From Chromatiales bacterium (lineage in GTDB: Bacteria; Pseudomonadota; Gammaproteobacteria; Xanthomonadales; SZUA-36), in assembly GCA_024640045.1 (NCBI GenBank), contig JAHEFS010000228.1:1-60138 (forward strand): DNA of 60,138 nucleotides. The letters run 5' to 3'. The position numbers and the translations under genes were made by a program. How positions within the stretch are numbered: position 1 is the stretch's first letter; every line of letters starts with the position of its first letter. Shown piece by piece: positions 45,544-54,513 of this stretch. Below the pieces are notes generated by a model. That model worked only from the letters and a program-made list of their open reading frames with translations, did no database searches and was not told the origin of the DNA.

Positions 45544-47637
45544 TTAATCCGGGTAGGCAGGACCGGGCGGCACGACACCAATCTGTATGTCCCGCAGATA
45601 ACCTGGATCATTCGGTTCATCCAGCAGGCGGGCGTGCAAGTGACCAGAATACACCGCGTGTACCAGCGCGCCTGGCGCCATGGCATCACCGATCCGGGAA
45701 ACTGAGCGGATTCCGGCATCCCTGAATTCCGCTTCTCTGGCCATCAAGGCCTGGTAGACCTCATCCTCGGGTTCGCGGTGGCCAACCAATACGACTGAGC
45801 GGGCCGCCACCTCGCGTGGGGCTCCGGAGAAGATATTTTCCAGCGTGGCGGTCTCGCCGGTGTGACGGGTCAACAAGCTGAGCGTGAACAATTCGATATT
45901 GAGATCGTGCAGCATGCGGTGAACGAAGGGTTGTTCATTGGTCATTACCGTCCAGGCGGATGCATGCCCCGCCGGCGTCGCGTAGCTGACCTGCAGCCCC
46001 TGCCGAGCCAGGAATTCGGCCACCACCCCACCCATGTAGAAATTATCGAAATCGTAAACCAGCACGGGGCCTTCGGGTACGATGCCAGCAGCGAGATTGT
46101 CCGGTGTATAGACCCCGGGCTGTTCCAGTCGACCGACCGGAATCTCCAGCGAAGAGTACAAGTGACGGGTCCAGCGCGAACCCGTGGCCAGCAATACATG
46201 GCCATGCTCCATAGCCAGCAGCTCATCGGCCTGCATCTCGCTGCCCGGGTAGATGTCGACATTGCCCATCTGCTGCAAAGCCTGCAAGCGATAATCACGC
46301 ACCCTGCCCCATGCGGACAGACCCGGTAGCCGGGTCTCGAACAGCAGCCGGCCACCCAGCTCTTCCTTGCGCTCGGCCAGGGTCACCTCGTAACCCCGGC
46401 GCGCAGCGGTGAGGGCAGCTTCCAGGCCCGCGGGGCCGGAACCCACGACCAGTACGCGGCAGTCGCTGCCGGCGGCAGGTACTTTCTCTGGATGCCAGCC
46501 CCGGCGCCATTCCTCACCCGCCGTGGGATTCTGCGTGCAGCGCACCGGAACTCCATCATGCCAGCTGGAAATACAGATGTTGCAGCCGATGCATTCCCGG
46601 ATTTCATCTTCCCTGCCCTCACGAATCTTGTTGGGCAGAAACGGGTCAGCAATCGAAGGCCGGGCGCCGCCAATCAGATCAAGCACACCCCGGTTGATTT
46701 GGGAGACCATGGTATCGGGTGAGGTGAATCGTCCTACCCCCACGACCGGACGGTCCGTGGCTTGCTTGACGAATTCGATGACCGGCTCGTGGGCGCCTTC
46801 CGGGCGAAACCGGGAAGCCCCGCAATCGGTGGGACTGGAATCCATTTTTACATCCCACAGGTCTGGCAGGTCCGCCATCAGGGCGACCACCTCGTGGGCC
46901 TCTGACGCGTAATGCTCGCTGGGCTTGGCTCGAAGCTCCTCCAGGCTGATACGCAGGGCCACGCCGCAATCCTCGCCGACCGCCTCCTTGGTGGCTTCCA
47001 GCAGTTCGCGCACGAAGCGCACGCGGTTGGCCACGGAGCCACCGTAGGCATCACTGCGCTGGTTGTATTCCTCGATCAGGAATTCATAACCGAGGTAACC
47101 CATACCGGCATAGACGTAAACGATATCGTACGAAGCGGCGCGAGCGCGCCGGGCTGCCTCGACCTGCCAGTGAATAACGTCACGGATGTCCTTCGCATCC
47201 ATGACGCGGGGGCGTTGGTGACCCATGAACCCCACGTGCGTCGCCGCCCAGGGAAGTCCGGAAGGCGAATAACCCACCAGGCGGGAGGTTCGGTTCATCA
47301 CCGAAGCACCGCCGTGCCAGAGTTCGATGGCCGCCAGCGAGCCGTGCTCGTGAATCACATCGGTAGCCAGGGTATGCGACTTGATGTCGTTGTCGTCCCA
47401 AAGTCGCCCGAACGGCAGAGGTGAATCGTCCGAGGAAGGATGAGTGGAAACGGCCCCGGTGCTGACAACCCCCCAGCCGCCTTCGGCCTTGGTGCCGCGA
47501 AACGCCGCCCGCACGCGCGGGTTGGCCTCGGTCATACCGCTGGCGTGGGGCACCTGGTAGAAACGGTTGGGCGCGGTGACCGGCCCGATCCGGACAGGTT
47601 CGAACAAAACAGAATACTTCGGATTCATCTGCGCCAT
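45544..47637 (-). CDS. Trimethylamine-dehydrogenase-like iron-sulfur flavoprotein
   Basis: The 697-residue protein has the three parts of the TMADH/dienoyl-CoA reductase family: an FMN TIM barrel, a [4Fe-4S] segment with C349, C352, C355 and C367 (ECIGCNICISSW), and an FAD/ADP-like domain starting at LVVGSGPAGLEAALTAA. The region after the cluster (CTQNPTAGEEWRRGWHPEK) is nearly that of TMADH. But at the covalent-FMN position TMADH Cys30 is Ala32 (FYQVPHASGM), and the TMADH Tyr60 and His172 positions are Ala and Met here. It is therefore a different amine or enone oxidoreductase. It is divergent from the beta-propeller gene. Confidence 0.88.
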   Translation of the reverse strand: MAQMNPKYSVLFEPVRIGPVTAPNRFYQVPHASGMTEANPRVRAAFRGTKAEGGWGVVSTGAVSTHPSSDDSPLPFGRLWDDNDIKSHTLATDVIHEHGSLAAIELWHGGASVMNRTSRLVGYSPSGLPWAATHVGFMGHQRPRVMDAKDIRDVIHWQVEAARRARAASYDIVYVYAGMGYLGYEFLIEEYNQRSDAYGGSVANRVRFVRELLEATKEAVGEDCGVALRISLEELRAKPSEHYASEAHEVVALMADLPDLWDVKMDSSPTDCGASRFRPEGAHEPVIEFVKQATDRPVVGVGRFTSPDTMVSQINRGVLDLIGGARPSIADPFLPNKIREGREDEIRECIGCNICISSWHDGVPVRCTQNPTAGEEWRRGWHPEKVPAAGSDCRVLVVGSGPAGLEAALTAARRGYEVTLAERKEELGGRLLFETRLPGLSAWGRVRDYRLQALQQMGNVDIYPGSEMQADELLAMEHGHVLLATGSRWTRHLYSSLEIPVGRLEQPGVYTPDNLAAGIVPEGPVLVYDFDNFYMGGVVAEFLARQGLQVSYATPAGHASAWTVMTNEQPFVHRMLHDLNIELFTLSLLTRHTGETATLENIFSGAPREVAARSVVLVGHREPEDEVYQALMAREAEFRDAGIRSVSRIGDAMAPGALVHAVYSGHLHARLLDEPNDPGYLRDIQIGVVPPGPAYPD

Positions 47638-47757
47638 GCTGCGGTTTTCCTGCGCGTGAGACCAGGGTCGCGAATCGCCAGATCATAGCCCATCGGCATT
47701 GAAATTGGAGCAGTCAGCGCCGAGAATGCCGTTCCGGTCCGCTGCGAATCAGACACC

Positions 47758-48717
47758 ATGAGCAAAATCGAATACAAGTTGCCCAAACTGATTACCACGT
47801 CCGTGGTACGCGGATCACAGCAGGGCGAAAGCCATGGCGGCGTCTACATCATTGACTTTGCCGGCCAGGAAGTCTCCCAGGTGGTGGACTGGAACACCGG
47901 TGAAATCGACTTCCAGGGCCGCGGCTGGGACCGGGGTTTGCGGGGCATTGCGTTCTTTGCTGGAGAAATTTACGTCGCCGCCAGTGATGAACTGTTCGTC
48001 TACGACCAGGACTTCAGAATCCAGCGCTCGTTCCGCAGCACATATTTCAAGCATGGCCATGAGATTTTCCAGTTCAACAACCACCTCTACCTGACCTCAA
48101 CCGGCCATGACAGTATTTTGGCCTTCGACCTGGAACGGCAACGATTTTTCTGGGCCTTACACCTCGCGCTCGGCGAAAAAGGCCCCGTGGGAACACCTTA
48201 TGACCCGAATGGGATCAGCGGGCCGGGCGGGGTGAATGGACCACCCGCCAGCAACCATTTGCATTTGAACAACGTCTTCGCCGACCGCACCGGCATGTAC
48301 GTTAGCGGTTTGCGCACCGGCGGGATTCTGCGCGTCGGCGATCACAATACGGTGGAAATGGTGGTGGAACTGCCCCGCGGAATCCACAACGCCAGGCCGT
48401 TCCAGGACGGCGTATTGTTCAACGACACGGCTGCCAATCACGTGCGCTTCGTCCGCCGTGACGGCAGCGAACACCGTTTCGCCATCCCGCAATACGTTGA
48501 TTCGGAACTGACGCACACCGAGTTGGGTGACGATCAACTGGCCCGCCAGGGATTCGGCCGCGGCTTGTGTGTCGTCGACGAACAGTACCTGGCCGCTGGA
48601 TCGTCCCCTTCAACCGTCACCCTGTACGATCTCAGTAGCGGCGAGCGCATGACCGGGGTGAATTTCTCCATGGATATTCGCAACGCCATCCATGGGCTCG
48701 AAGTCTGGCCTTATTAA
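47758..48717 (+). CDS. Beta-propeller-like protein (DUF4915/TIGR03032-like)
   Basis: The 319 residues show repeated short beta blades (GVYIIDFAGQEVSQVVDWNT, GIAFFAGEIYVAASDELFVY, ILRVGDHNTVEMVVELPRGI) and the closing NAIHGLEVWPY. Histidines recur at blade ends (FKHGHEIFQFN, NHLHLNN), which is common in propellers with a central active site. There is no signal peptide, so it is cytoplasmic. It is divergent from the TMADH-like gene and convergent with the TonB receptor, sharing a terminator with it. The family assignment is tentative. Confidence 0.7.
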   Translation: MSKIEYKLPKLITTSVVRGSQQGESHGGVYIIDFAGQEVSQVVDWNTGEIDFQGRGWDRGLRGIAFFAGEIYVAASDELFVYDQDFRIQRSFRSTYFKHGHEIFQFNNHLYLTSTGHDSILAFDLERQRFFWALHLALGEKGPVGTPYDPNGISGPGGVNGPPASNHLHLNNVFADRTGMYVSGLRTGGILRVGDHNTVEMVVELPRGIHNARPFQDGVLFNDTAANHVRFVRRDGSEHRFAIPQYVDSELTHTELGDDQLARQGFGRGLCVVDEQYLAAGSSPSTVTLYDLSSGERMTGVNFSMDIRNAIHGLEVWPY

Positions 48718-48721
48718 GAAA

Positions 48722-48743
48722 AAGCCCCGGCTGGCCGGGGCTT
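48722..48743. terminator. Bidirectional intrinsic terminator
   Basis: AAGCCCCGG (48722-48730) pairs with CCGGGGCTT (48735-48743) around a four-base loop. A-rich DNA on the left gives a T-run on the minus strand, serving the TonB receptor. On the plus strand, TTCTT follows and serves the propeller gene. It is placed right between the two convergent stop codons. Confidence 0.88.
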
Positions 48744-48763
48744 CTTGGTATTGCTGAACTGGG

Positions 48764-51265
48764 TTACTTGCCGAAGGACTTGATATAGCGAACACCATAT
48801 TCGCGAGGCCGATTGACCGTTTGGCGGCCACGACCCCAGAACCGGTCGAACTCGTTCGAGTTATCAAACAGCACAGCACGCTCATCAGTCATGTTGTTGA
48901 CAAATAACTGCACGCTCCAGTCGTCTCCATTCAACCCGAACTTGAGGTCCGAAATGGTGTATGAGGGCTGCACCAACTGCGGCGCAGGCACTTCGAACGG
49001 AACATATTCTGCTGATTCGACCTGGTTAAGCATGTCGCCCACGTAGCTGGTCTGGAAGCGGATGAATGCGCTACCGGCACTGAGAAAGTCCACTGGCCAT
49101 TCGTAAGTGGCATATAAGGATCCCTTGAACTCCGGCGACAACGGCAAGCGGGATCCGTTGATAACGATGTCGGAAATTATCTCGTCGACATTATCGATTT
49201 TCGCGTCCAGCCAGGTAGCGTTGACGCCAATGGTCAGGCGCTCGGTGGGCACGGTATCGACCTGCAATTCGAAGCCTCTGGACGAAGCGTCGCCCACGTT
49301 GGCTACGACCTTCTGCCAGGGCTGGCCGCAATTGGGCTCAGGCAAGGCGTCATCGTCCCCGCAGGGCGTGTAGCTGGGATCGACCAACTCCAGCTGGTAG
49401 TCCTTCCAGGACATATCGAAGTAAGTGGCATTCATCCGTACCTTGCCATTGGCCAAGTTCGACTTTGCGCCAAATTCGATGTTTTCCAGCGTGTCGGAAT
49501 CAAACAACCTCGGGAAGTAGGGAATTCCCCGCCCACGATTGGACCCGCCGGGCCGGAACCCCTCCGAGTACAGACCGTAAACCATCCAGTCATCATTGAT
49601 TTGGTACTTTAGGCTGACCTTCGGCACCCAGTCGCTGACATCGCTACTCGGTGTGAGCACACCCTCGCCGGAGATGTTATCGGTCGGCTGCTCCACCCAG
49701 TAAACCTTGTCCATGGTGCGATCGAACCAACGCGCACCCAGGTTAAGATCGACTTGATCGGTCAGGTGAAAGGTCACTTCGCCAAATATGGCTTTTTGTT
49801 CAAAATCGGTACGGTCGAATGACCCGAACCAGGAATTGTCACCATACGGTGCACTGGGTGTCGGCAATCCCGACCAGGCCAGCCGGCCGTCCAACATGTT
49901 GAGCATGGCCTGCGACTGGTCGTAGCCGTCGGCATAGCTGTGGAAGTCCCAGGTCTCGCGAGCTCTCTCGTAAAACACACCCGCTGTCCAGTCCATTCGT
50001 TCACCGGTCGAGGCCAGGCGGAATTCTTGTGAGAACTTGGTGTTGCGTTGGGTATTTATCAGCCAGCCAGTGGGTTCGTTATAGTAGTTGCCCACGCCAG
50101 CCGGTTGGAAACAGTAGCGGCTGTAGCCGCCAACGCCCGCCTGGTAGTAGCCCGCGGCATCATAGTGACCGGCGTAGCAGAAGGTGCCGAAGTAGGCAGC
50201 GTAGGTGGTCGTGTCCTGAGTGTATTCCCAGTCACGCTCGAAATAGGAGGTCGCCGACACGAAGTCGGCAAAACCGAAGTCCGCTTCCACGGTCAATTGA
50301 TACTGGGTCCAGTCCTGGTTGTCGTATTCCTTGTTCGGATACCAGCGCACTACTTGCAAGTCGCCGATGGTCGGGTCCATCTCTGGCCGACCGTCGGAGT
50401 CGGTTTTTTGGTAGATCACACCGGCGGTGATAGTCCAGTTGTCGTTGGGTAGCCAGCGTGCCGCGATCCGGCCGCCGCTGGTGTCCACCTGGTTAAAATC
50501 CGACTCTTCCGCGCCGGCATTGGTCTTGTAGCCGAAGCGGGGGCTGGTGCCCAATACATTGTCGATGAAGCCACCATCCTTGGCCGAGAAACCCACCAGG
50601 CGGATAGCGGCGTTATCGCCCAGCGGCACATTGACCATCGCGCTAGCGTCGTAACTAGAATCACCCTTGGACATCGACTTGTAGGTCAGGTCGACATTCG
50701 CATCGAAGGCCGCGGGATCGGGCTTATTGGTGATGATGCGAAGCGTGCCCGACTGGGCGCTGGCGCCGTACAGCGTTCCCTGCGGTCCGCTGAGCGCTTC
50801 GACCCGCTCGATATCGACCATCCGCGGATCCGGTGTAGCATTCAGGGTCAATGACTGCTCGTCGATATACACGGCAGCAGAAGGCTCCGCGATAAACGAG
50901 TTCTGCGCATCGGCAATACCGCGGAAGACCACCATCGAGGTCCCCGGGTTGACCTGGGCATAGGACATGCTCGGAATGAACCGAACGTAATCGTCCATAC
51001 TGGAGAAGCCGGCTTCCTTGATCTGGTTGGCACCAATTGCCTGGATACTTTGCGGAATGTCCTGCAGGCTTTCTTCACGCTTGCGCGCCGTGACCATCAC
51101 TTCTTCGACGGTGCGTGAATTGCCGCTACCTGCGTCATCCTGGGCCACGACCGTGCCGGCCGGTGCGGCGAGGACGGCAGAGATGGCTAAGGACAGTTTT
51201 TTGGGTTCGAGGATTTGCTGACGCGGGAATATGGGAGCCTGCCGGACATCTTCGTTGCTGGCCAT
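48764..51265 (-). CDS. TonB-dependent outer-membrane receptor
   Basis: The 833-residue protein has a signal peptide (KKLSLAISAVLAAPAGTVVAQ), a TonB-box-like segment near TVEEVMVTARKREESLQDIP, a plug domain (VERVEALSGPQGTLYGASAQ) and a 22-strand barrel ending in GVRYIKSFGK. ATG 51265 has AGAGGA upstream and is chosen over the 32-residue longer frame. The ligand is unknown; the plug resembles those of receptors for large organic substrates and not classical siderophores, but this is weak. It has its own promoter and shares a terminator with the propeller gene. Confidence 0.9.
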   Translation of the reverse strand: MASNEDVRQAPIFPRQQILEPKKLSLAISAVLAAPAGTVVAQDDAGSGNSRTVEEVMVTARKREESLQDIPQSIQAIGANQIKEAGFSSMDDYVRFIPSMSYAQVNPGTSMVVFRGIADAQNSFIAEPSAAVYIDEQSLTLNATPDPRMVDIERVEALSGPQGTLYGASAQSGTLRIITNKPDPAAFDANVDLTYKSMSKGDSSYDASAMVNVPLGDNAAIRLVGFSAKDGGFIDNVLGTSPRFGYKTNAGAEESDFNQVDTSGGRIAARWLPNDNWTITAGVIYQKTDSDGRPEMDPTIGDLQVVRWYPNKEYDNQDWTQYQLTVEADFGFADFVSATSYFERDWEYTQDTTTYAAYFGTFCYAGHYDAAGYYQAGVGGYSRYCFQPAGVGNYYNEPTGWLINTQRNTKFSQEFRLASTGERMDWTAGVFYERARETWDFHSYADGYDQSQAMLNMLDGRLAWSGLPTPSAPYGDNSWFGSFDRTDFEQKAIFGEVTFHLTDQVDLNLGARWFDRTMDKVYWVEQPTDNISGEGVLTPSSDVSDWVPKVSLKYQINDDWMVYGLYSEGFRPGGSNRGRGIPYFPRLFDSDTLENIEFGAKSNLANGKVRMNATYFDMSWKDYQLELVDPSYTPCGDDDALPEPNCGQPWQKVVANVGDASSRGFELQVDTVPTERLTIGVNATWLDAKIDNVDEIISDIVINGSRLPLSPEFKGSLYATYEWPVDFLSAGSAFIRFQTSYVGDMLNQVESAEYVPFEVPAPQLVQPSYTISDLKFGLNGDDWSVQLFVNNMTDERAVLFDNSNEFDRFWGRGRQTVNRPREYGVRYIKSFGK

Positions 51266-51332
51266 GCTGTTAGGTCCTCTATAATGCTTGTTTTTCACGG
51301 ATTTACACTGCTTATGATTGTTCTTGATTTCG

Positions 51333-51361
51333 ATCATAGTTTGACCTGCCGAAAAATACAA
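51333..51361 (-). promoter_or_regulatory. Putative promoter of the TonB receptor
   Basis: On the minus strand, -35 TTGTAT (51361-51356) and -10 TATGAT (51338-51333) are separated by 17 bp. The leader to ATG 51265 is about 60 nt and contains AGAGGA. On the other side, the plus-strand hydroxylase gene has a TATACT hexamer about 35 bp before its start with a poor -35. The rest of the 241-bp divergent gap shows no ORF that I can support, including no obvious precursor peptide. Confidence 0.55.
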
Positions 51362-51506
51362 ACTCTTATTGGCCGCGTGCCGCAGGCGATGTTTTAGCCG
51401 CCAAAAGGTTGCCTTGCCGTGTACTCTCCAGTTTATCGATTGCGGAAAAGGCGCTTAAACAGCCCTGTTTTCATCGCTATACTCAACACCATCTGCCGCC
51501 GGAATC

Positions 51507-52064
51507 ATGAGCCCGATGAACATTGATACCCCTCTTCGCGAACTGGGCCCGGTCAACTCCGGCGCCCTGATCGACACGGTCCTGGCCCAGGGCGATGCCG
51601 CCTGGCAGGCGCAGCAGTATCGGCAAAACGCGTATTCGGTGCATGAACACACTGAGTCACTGGTCATGGTCTTTTGCCAGGGCTGGCCGGAACTGAAGGT
51701 CACGCGGGAGCCATCCTGGGAAGCGCTCAAGGATGTCGCCGTTCCGCTCATGCATCAGCTGATCGAAAACTTTTACCCGCCTGGAGGCACGATCATCCGG
51801 GCCATGGCCGCCAAGCTGAAGTCGGGCGGAATCATTGCGCCACACAAGGACACGCACCAGTCCTTCGTCGCCAGCCACCGCATCCACGTGCCGATTACCA
51901 CCAATGCGGGCGTGCGCTTCATGATTGGCGGCCGCCCCTACCGCTTCGAGGTCGGCCAAGCCTACGAGATCAACAACCAGAAGCACCACAGCGTAATGAA
52001 CAACGGCAAGGAAGACCGCATCACGTTTATCTTCGACTATTTGCCGCCTGCGGTGGCCACCTAG
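51507..52064 (+). CDS. Aspartyl/asparaginyl beta-hydroxylase-like dioxygenase
   Basis: The 185-residue protein fits the 2-oxoglutarate/Fe(II) Asp_Arg_Hydrox family. The iron ligands are in IAPHKDTHQSF and in NNQKHHSVMNNG. The 2-oxoglutarate-binding arginine is probably in SHRIHVPITTNAGVRFMIGG or DRITFIFDYLP. It could hydroxylate Asp or Asn in a protein or peptide. It is divergent from the TonB receptor and convergent with the TPR-sulfotransferase, with a MITE-like repeat right after its stop. The substrate is unknown. Confidence 0.85.
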   Translation: MSPMNIDTPLRELGPVNSGALIDTVLAQGDAAWQAQQYRQNAYSVHEHTESLVMVFCQGWPELKVTREPSWEALKDVAVPLMHQLIENFYPPGGTIIRAMAAKLKSGGIIAPHKDTHQSFVASHRIHVPITTNAGVRFMIGGRPYRFEVGQAYEINNQKHHSVMNNGKEDRITFIFDYLPPAVAT

Positions 52065-52082
52065 CGCACCAAGAACAAGAGA

Positions 52083-52322
52083 AACCGCAAATTGCGCAAA
52101 TTGAGCAAATTACGCGAATTATTAAGATTGGTCTTTCGGCACACTGGAAAGCCCTGCCAGGAACGAGTTGTAGTCGAGAAATTCAAATCCCCGTCGCGAA
52201 ACTAGGCAAAGTCAGCCGGTTTGAGGCGCAAAATATGTCAATGGACTTTCATGGTTGCGAGGCAAAGCTCCGGTTCATCTTTTTTTTGCGTAATTTGCGT
52301 TTAATTTGCGTAATTTGCGGTT
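52083..52322. mobile_element. MITE-like element with ~35-bp imperfect inverted ends
   Basis: The left end (52083-52115) and the reverse complement of the right end (52288-52322) match over nearly 35 bases with few changes. Each end is itself three tandem copies of a CGCAAATTA-type unit. The 170-bp core carries no gene; an apparent plus-strand frame through it is an extension of hydroxylase overlap. It lies exactly between two convergent genes. No clear target duplication is seen. It could be a MITE, or a palindromic repeat that folds in RNA and ends both genes. Confidence 0.6.
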
Positions 52323-52328
52323 AATCCT

Positions 52329-54362
52329 CTAGCCCTGCAAAGATCGCGGCCGGTCGGCTTCAGGCAAGTCCTTCAGCAGGGGCTCCAGGATTTCGATCAG
52401 TTCCCCCAGGTGATCTTCATAGTGCCGCCAGTAATTCAGCGCCTTGGTATAAATCGGCTGGCGAACCTGCTCGGAACTGGCGGTGTTGATCGCTCGGTCG
52501 GTCTCGTAAAATCGCAGGCACTGGTCTTCCCAGGTGAGCCCGCAGTATTCGAGCAGGCGCCGGGTCTGGTTTTCCTGGTCAAGCACCATATCCTCGTACT
52601 GCAGGTCCAGCACCTTGCCCGGCAGCACTGCATGCCAGTGGTCCACAATGCGTTGATATTGCAAATAATACTGGCCCAATTCGAATTGATCGTAGGTAAA
52701 AGACTGGCCCTTGTAAAACAATTGCTTGTAACAACCCATGCAGCTGTCCAATGGGTGCCGCCGCGCGTTGATCACTTTTGCATTCGGCAAGATCAGGTGC
52801 AGAAACCCGATGCTGGCGAAGTTGTTAGGCATCTTGTCGACAAACCAGGCTTTACCTGTGCGGTAACGCTGGGTGGTTTCCAGATATTTCTGCCCGAGGC
52901 TGGCAAAATCCTGCTGGCTGAGCTGCGCCAATACTTCTGGGTACTCCTGACCGTCTTTACGGTTGCGGTTGATATCCCGAATCAGCCGGCTGAGATCGGG
53001 CAGTTCCATGGTGCCTTCGACCTGGCTGTGGCTGGCCAGAATTTGCTCGATCAGGGTGGATCCGGAGCGTGGCAACCCGACGATAAGGATAGGCCCGAAT
53101 GACGGGTCGCCGCAGTCAGCGCGATTCGCCAGGAACTCGGGGGTGAAGACTTCGATGATCCGGTCGTGAATGACCTGTGTCTGAACCGGGTCATAAGTCT
53201 CGTGTGTCCGCCGCAACTCGTTCCCCAGGCGATAGTGTTCGAATGCCCGGTCATAATCGCTGCAGTTTTCGAAGTGCTTGCCGAGCGAAAGATAGAAATT
53301 AACCTTCGGCTCGTCAGCTAGTTCATCATCCTCGACCATGTGCTGCATCACGCGGACTTCCTCATCGTCAAATTCGAAAGTCTTGAGGTTGGCCAGGCTC
53401 CAGTAGGCTTCGCCCAGGGCCGGGTGTGCCCGGATGCACTCCCGGTAGGCGGCTATCGACTCATCCTGCCGGCCGATGGTCTTCAACACGTGTCCGATGC
53501 CGGACAAGGCACCGCCGTGGCCCGGGCTCAGGTCCAGCGCCTCTCGGTAGGAGGCCAAAGCCTCTTCGTGGCGCTGGGCCTTGGACAGAACATTGCCGCG
53601 AATGACTTGGGCGAAAGGCAGCTTGGGATCCAACTGGATGGCGTGTTCTACGTGGTCCAGCGCTTTGTCGAAGACTTCCTGCTGCAAGTAGAGGGTTGCC
53701 AAGTCGTTCCAGGCAAGGATGAAATCAGGCGCCAGTTCCACCGCCCGCTGCAACAAGCGTTCCGCAGCGCCCCACTTGTTGGCTTCAGTGGCCAGGCTGC
53801 CCAGCATGCGCAGGGCTGTCACTTCATCAGGCTCACGCTTCAGAATCTCTCGGAGAATCTGCTCGGCTTCGACGATGTTGTTCTCTCTTTGAGCCTCAAA
53901 CGCCCGGGCCAGCGCGGCGCGTTTGGGATCCAGCTTGAACGCCCGCTCTACGGCCTGTTCAGCTTCGATCCCCTGCCCGGTCGCCGCCAAGGCCTTGCCG
54001 AGCAGGAACAGGGTCGATGGACGGTCCGGCATCGCCGCCAAGACCTGTTGCAGGTACTTGACTGCTTTTGCCGGCTTGCGGTCACGCAAATGCGCCCGGC
54101 CCATGCCTTCCAGCGCTCGCGGAAAATTGGGATAGAGCTTGAGTACACGGCCAAAGAAGGACTTGGCTTCCTGCGAACGGCGCTGCTTGAGAACAATTTC
54201 TCCCAGCAGGCACAGGATATTGGGGTCCCTGCCAAATTCTGGCAACGCTCGCCGGCAGATCAATTCCGCGCCGGCATCGTCACCCGCCCCTTCAGTCCGG
54301 CAAGCAAGGTCATACACCTGGCGAATGCGCTCGATTTGTTCGGGGCCGGGTTTCGGAGTCAT
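52329..54362 (-). CDS. TPR-repeat sulfotransferase
   Basis: The first ~400 residues hold about nine TPRs (for example AWNDLATLYLQQEVFDKALD, SYREALDLSPGHGGALSGIG). The C-terminal ~270 residues are a sulfotransferase: the PAPS 5'-phosphosulfate loop is LIVGLPRSGSTLIEQIL near residue 430, VDKMPNNF follows, and the 3'-phosphate region is NARRHPLDSCMG. It could sulfate tyrosine, glycan or lipid acceptors recognised by the TPRs. No signal peptide is visible. It is convergent with the hydroxylase gene. Confidence 0.87.
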   Translation of the reverse strand: MTPKPGPEQIERIRQVYDLACRTEGAGDDAGAELICRRALPEFGRDPNILCLLGEIVLKQRRSQEAKSFFGRVLKLYPNFPRALEGMGRAHLRDRKPAKAVKYLQQVLAAMPDRPSTLFLLGKALAATGQGIEAEQAVERAFKLDPKRAALARAFEAQRENNIVEAEQILREILKREPDEVTALRMLGSLATEANKWGAAERLLQRAVELAPDFILAWNDLATLYLQQEVFDKALDHVEHAIQLDPKLPFAQVIRGNVLSKAQRHEEALASYREALDLSPGHGGALSGIGHVLKTIGRQDESIAAYRECIRAHPALGEAYWSLANLKTFEFDDEEVRVMQHMVEDDELADEPKVNFYLSLGKHFENCSDYDRAFEHYRLGNELRRTHETYDPVQTQVIHDRIIEVFTPEFLANRADCGDPSFGPILIVGLPRSGSTLIEQILASHSQVEGTMELPDLSRLIRDINRNRKDGQEYPEVLAQLSQQDFASLGQKYLETTQRYRTGKAWFVDKMPNNFASIGFLHLILPNAKVINARRHPLDSCMGCYKQLFYKGQSFTYDQFELGQYYLQYQRIVDHWHAVLPGKVLDLQYEDMVLDQENQTRRLLEYCGLTWEDQCLRFYETDRAINTASSEQVRQPIYTKALNYWRHYEDHLGELIEILEPLLKDLPEADRPRSLQG

Positions 54363-54513
54363 GCGGTCAATATTTTATTCCAATGGGGCGGAGAGTTTGC
54401 CCGAGTGCCGGTCGTGCCACAAGCGGATCCGCTTAGTCTGAGTCGCTTCCCGGCTTGGCAATTGCACCCCTCGAACTCATACTAGACTCAGCGAAAACCC
54501 TCGGGAAAATGTC

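Noticed and set aside
52083-52322. CRISPR array from the repeated CGCAAATT words
   Set aside because: Units are about 11 bp, adjacent and in inverted groups, with no spacers or Cas genes.
51674-52324. 216-residue plus-strand frame overlapping the hydroxylase and the repeat element
   Set aside because: It is a different frame of the hydroxylase, extended through a non-coding repeat.
53340-54485. 381-residue plus-strand frame over the TPR-sulfotransferase
   Set aside because: Antisense of clear TPRs; composition (many Gln, His, Arg) is typical of GC-rich shadows.
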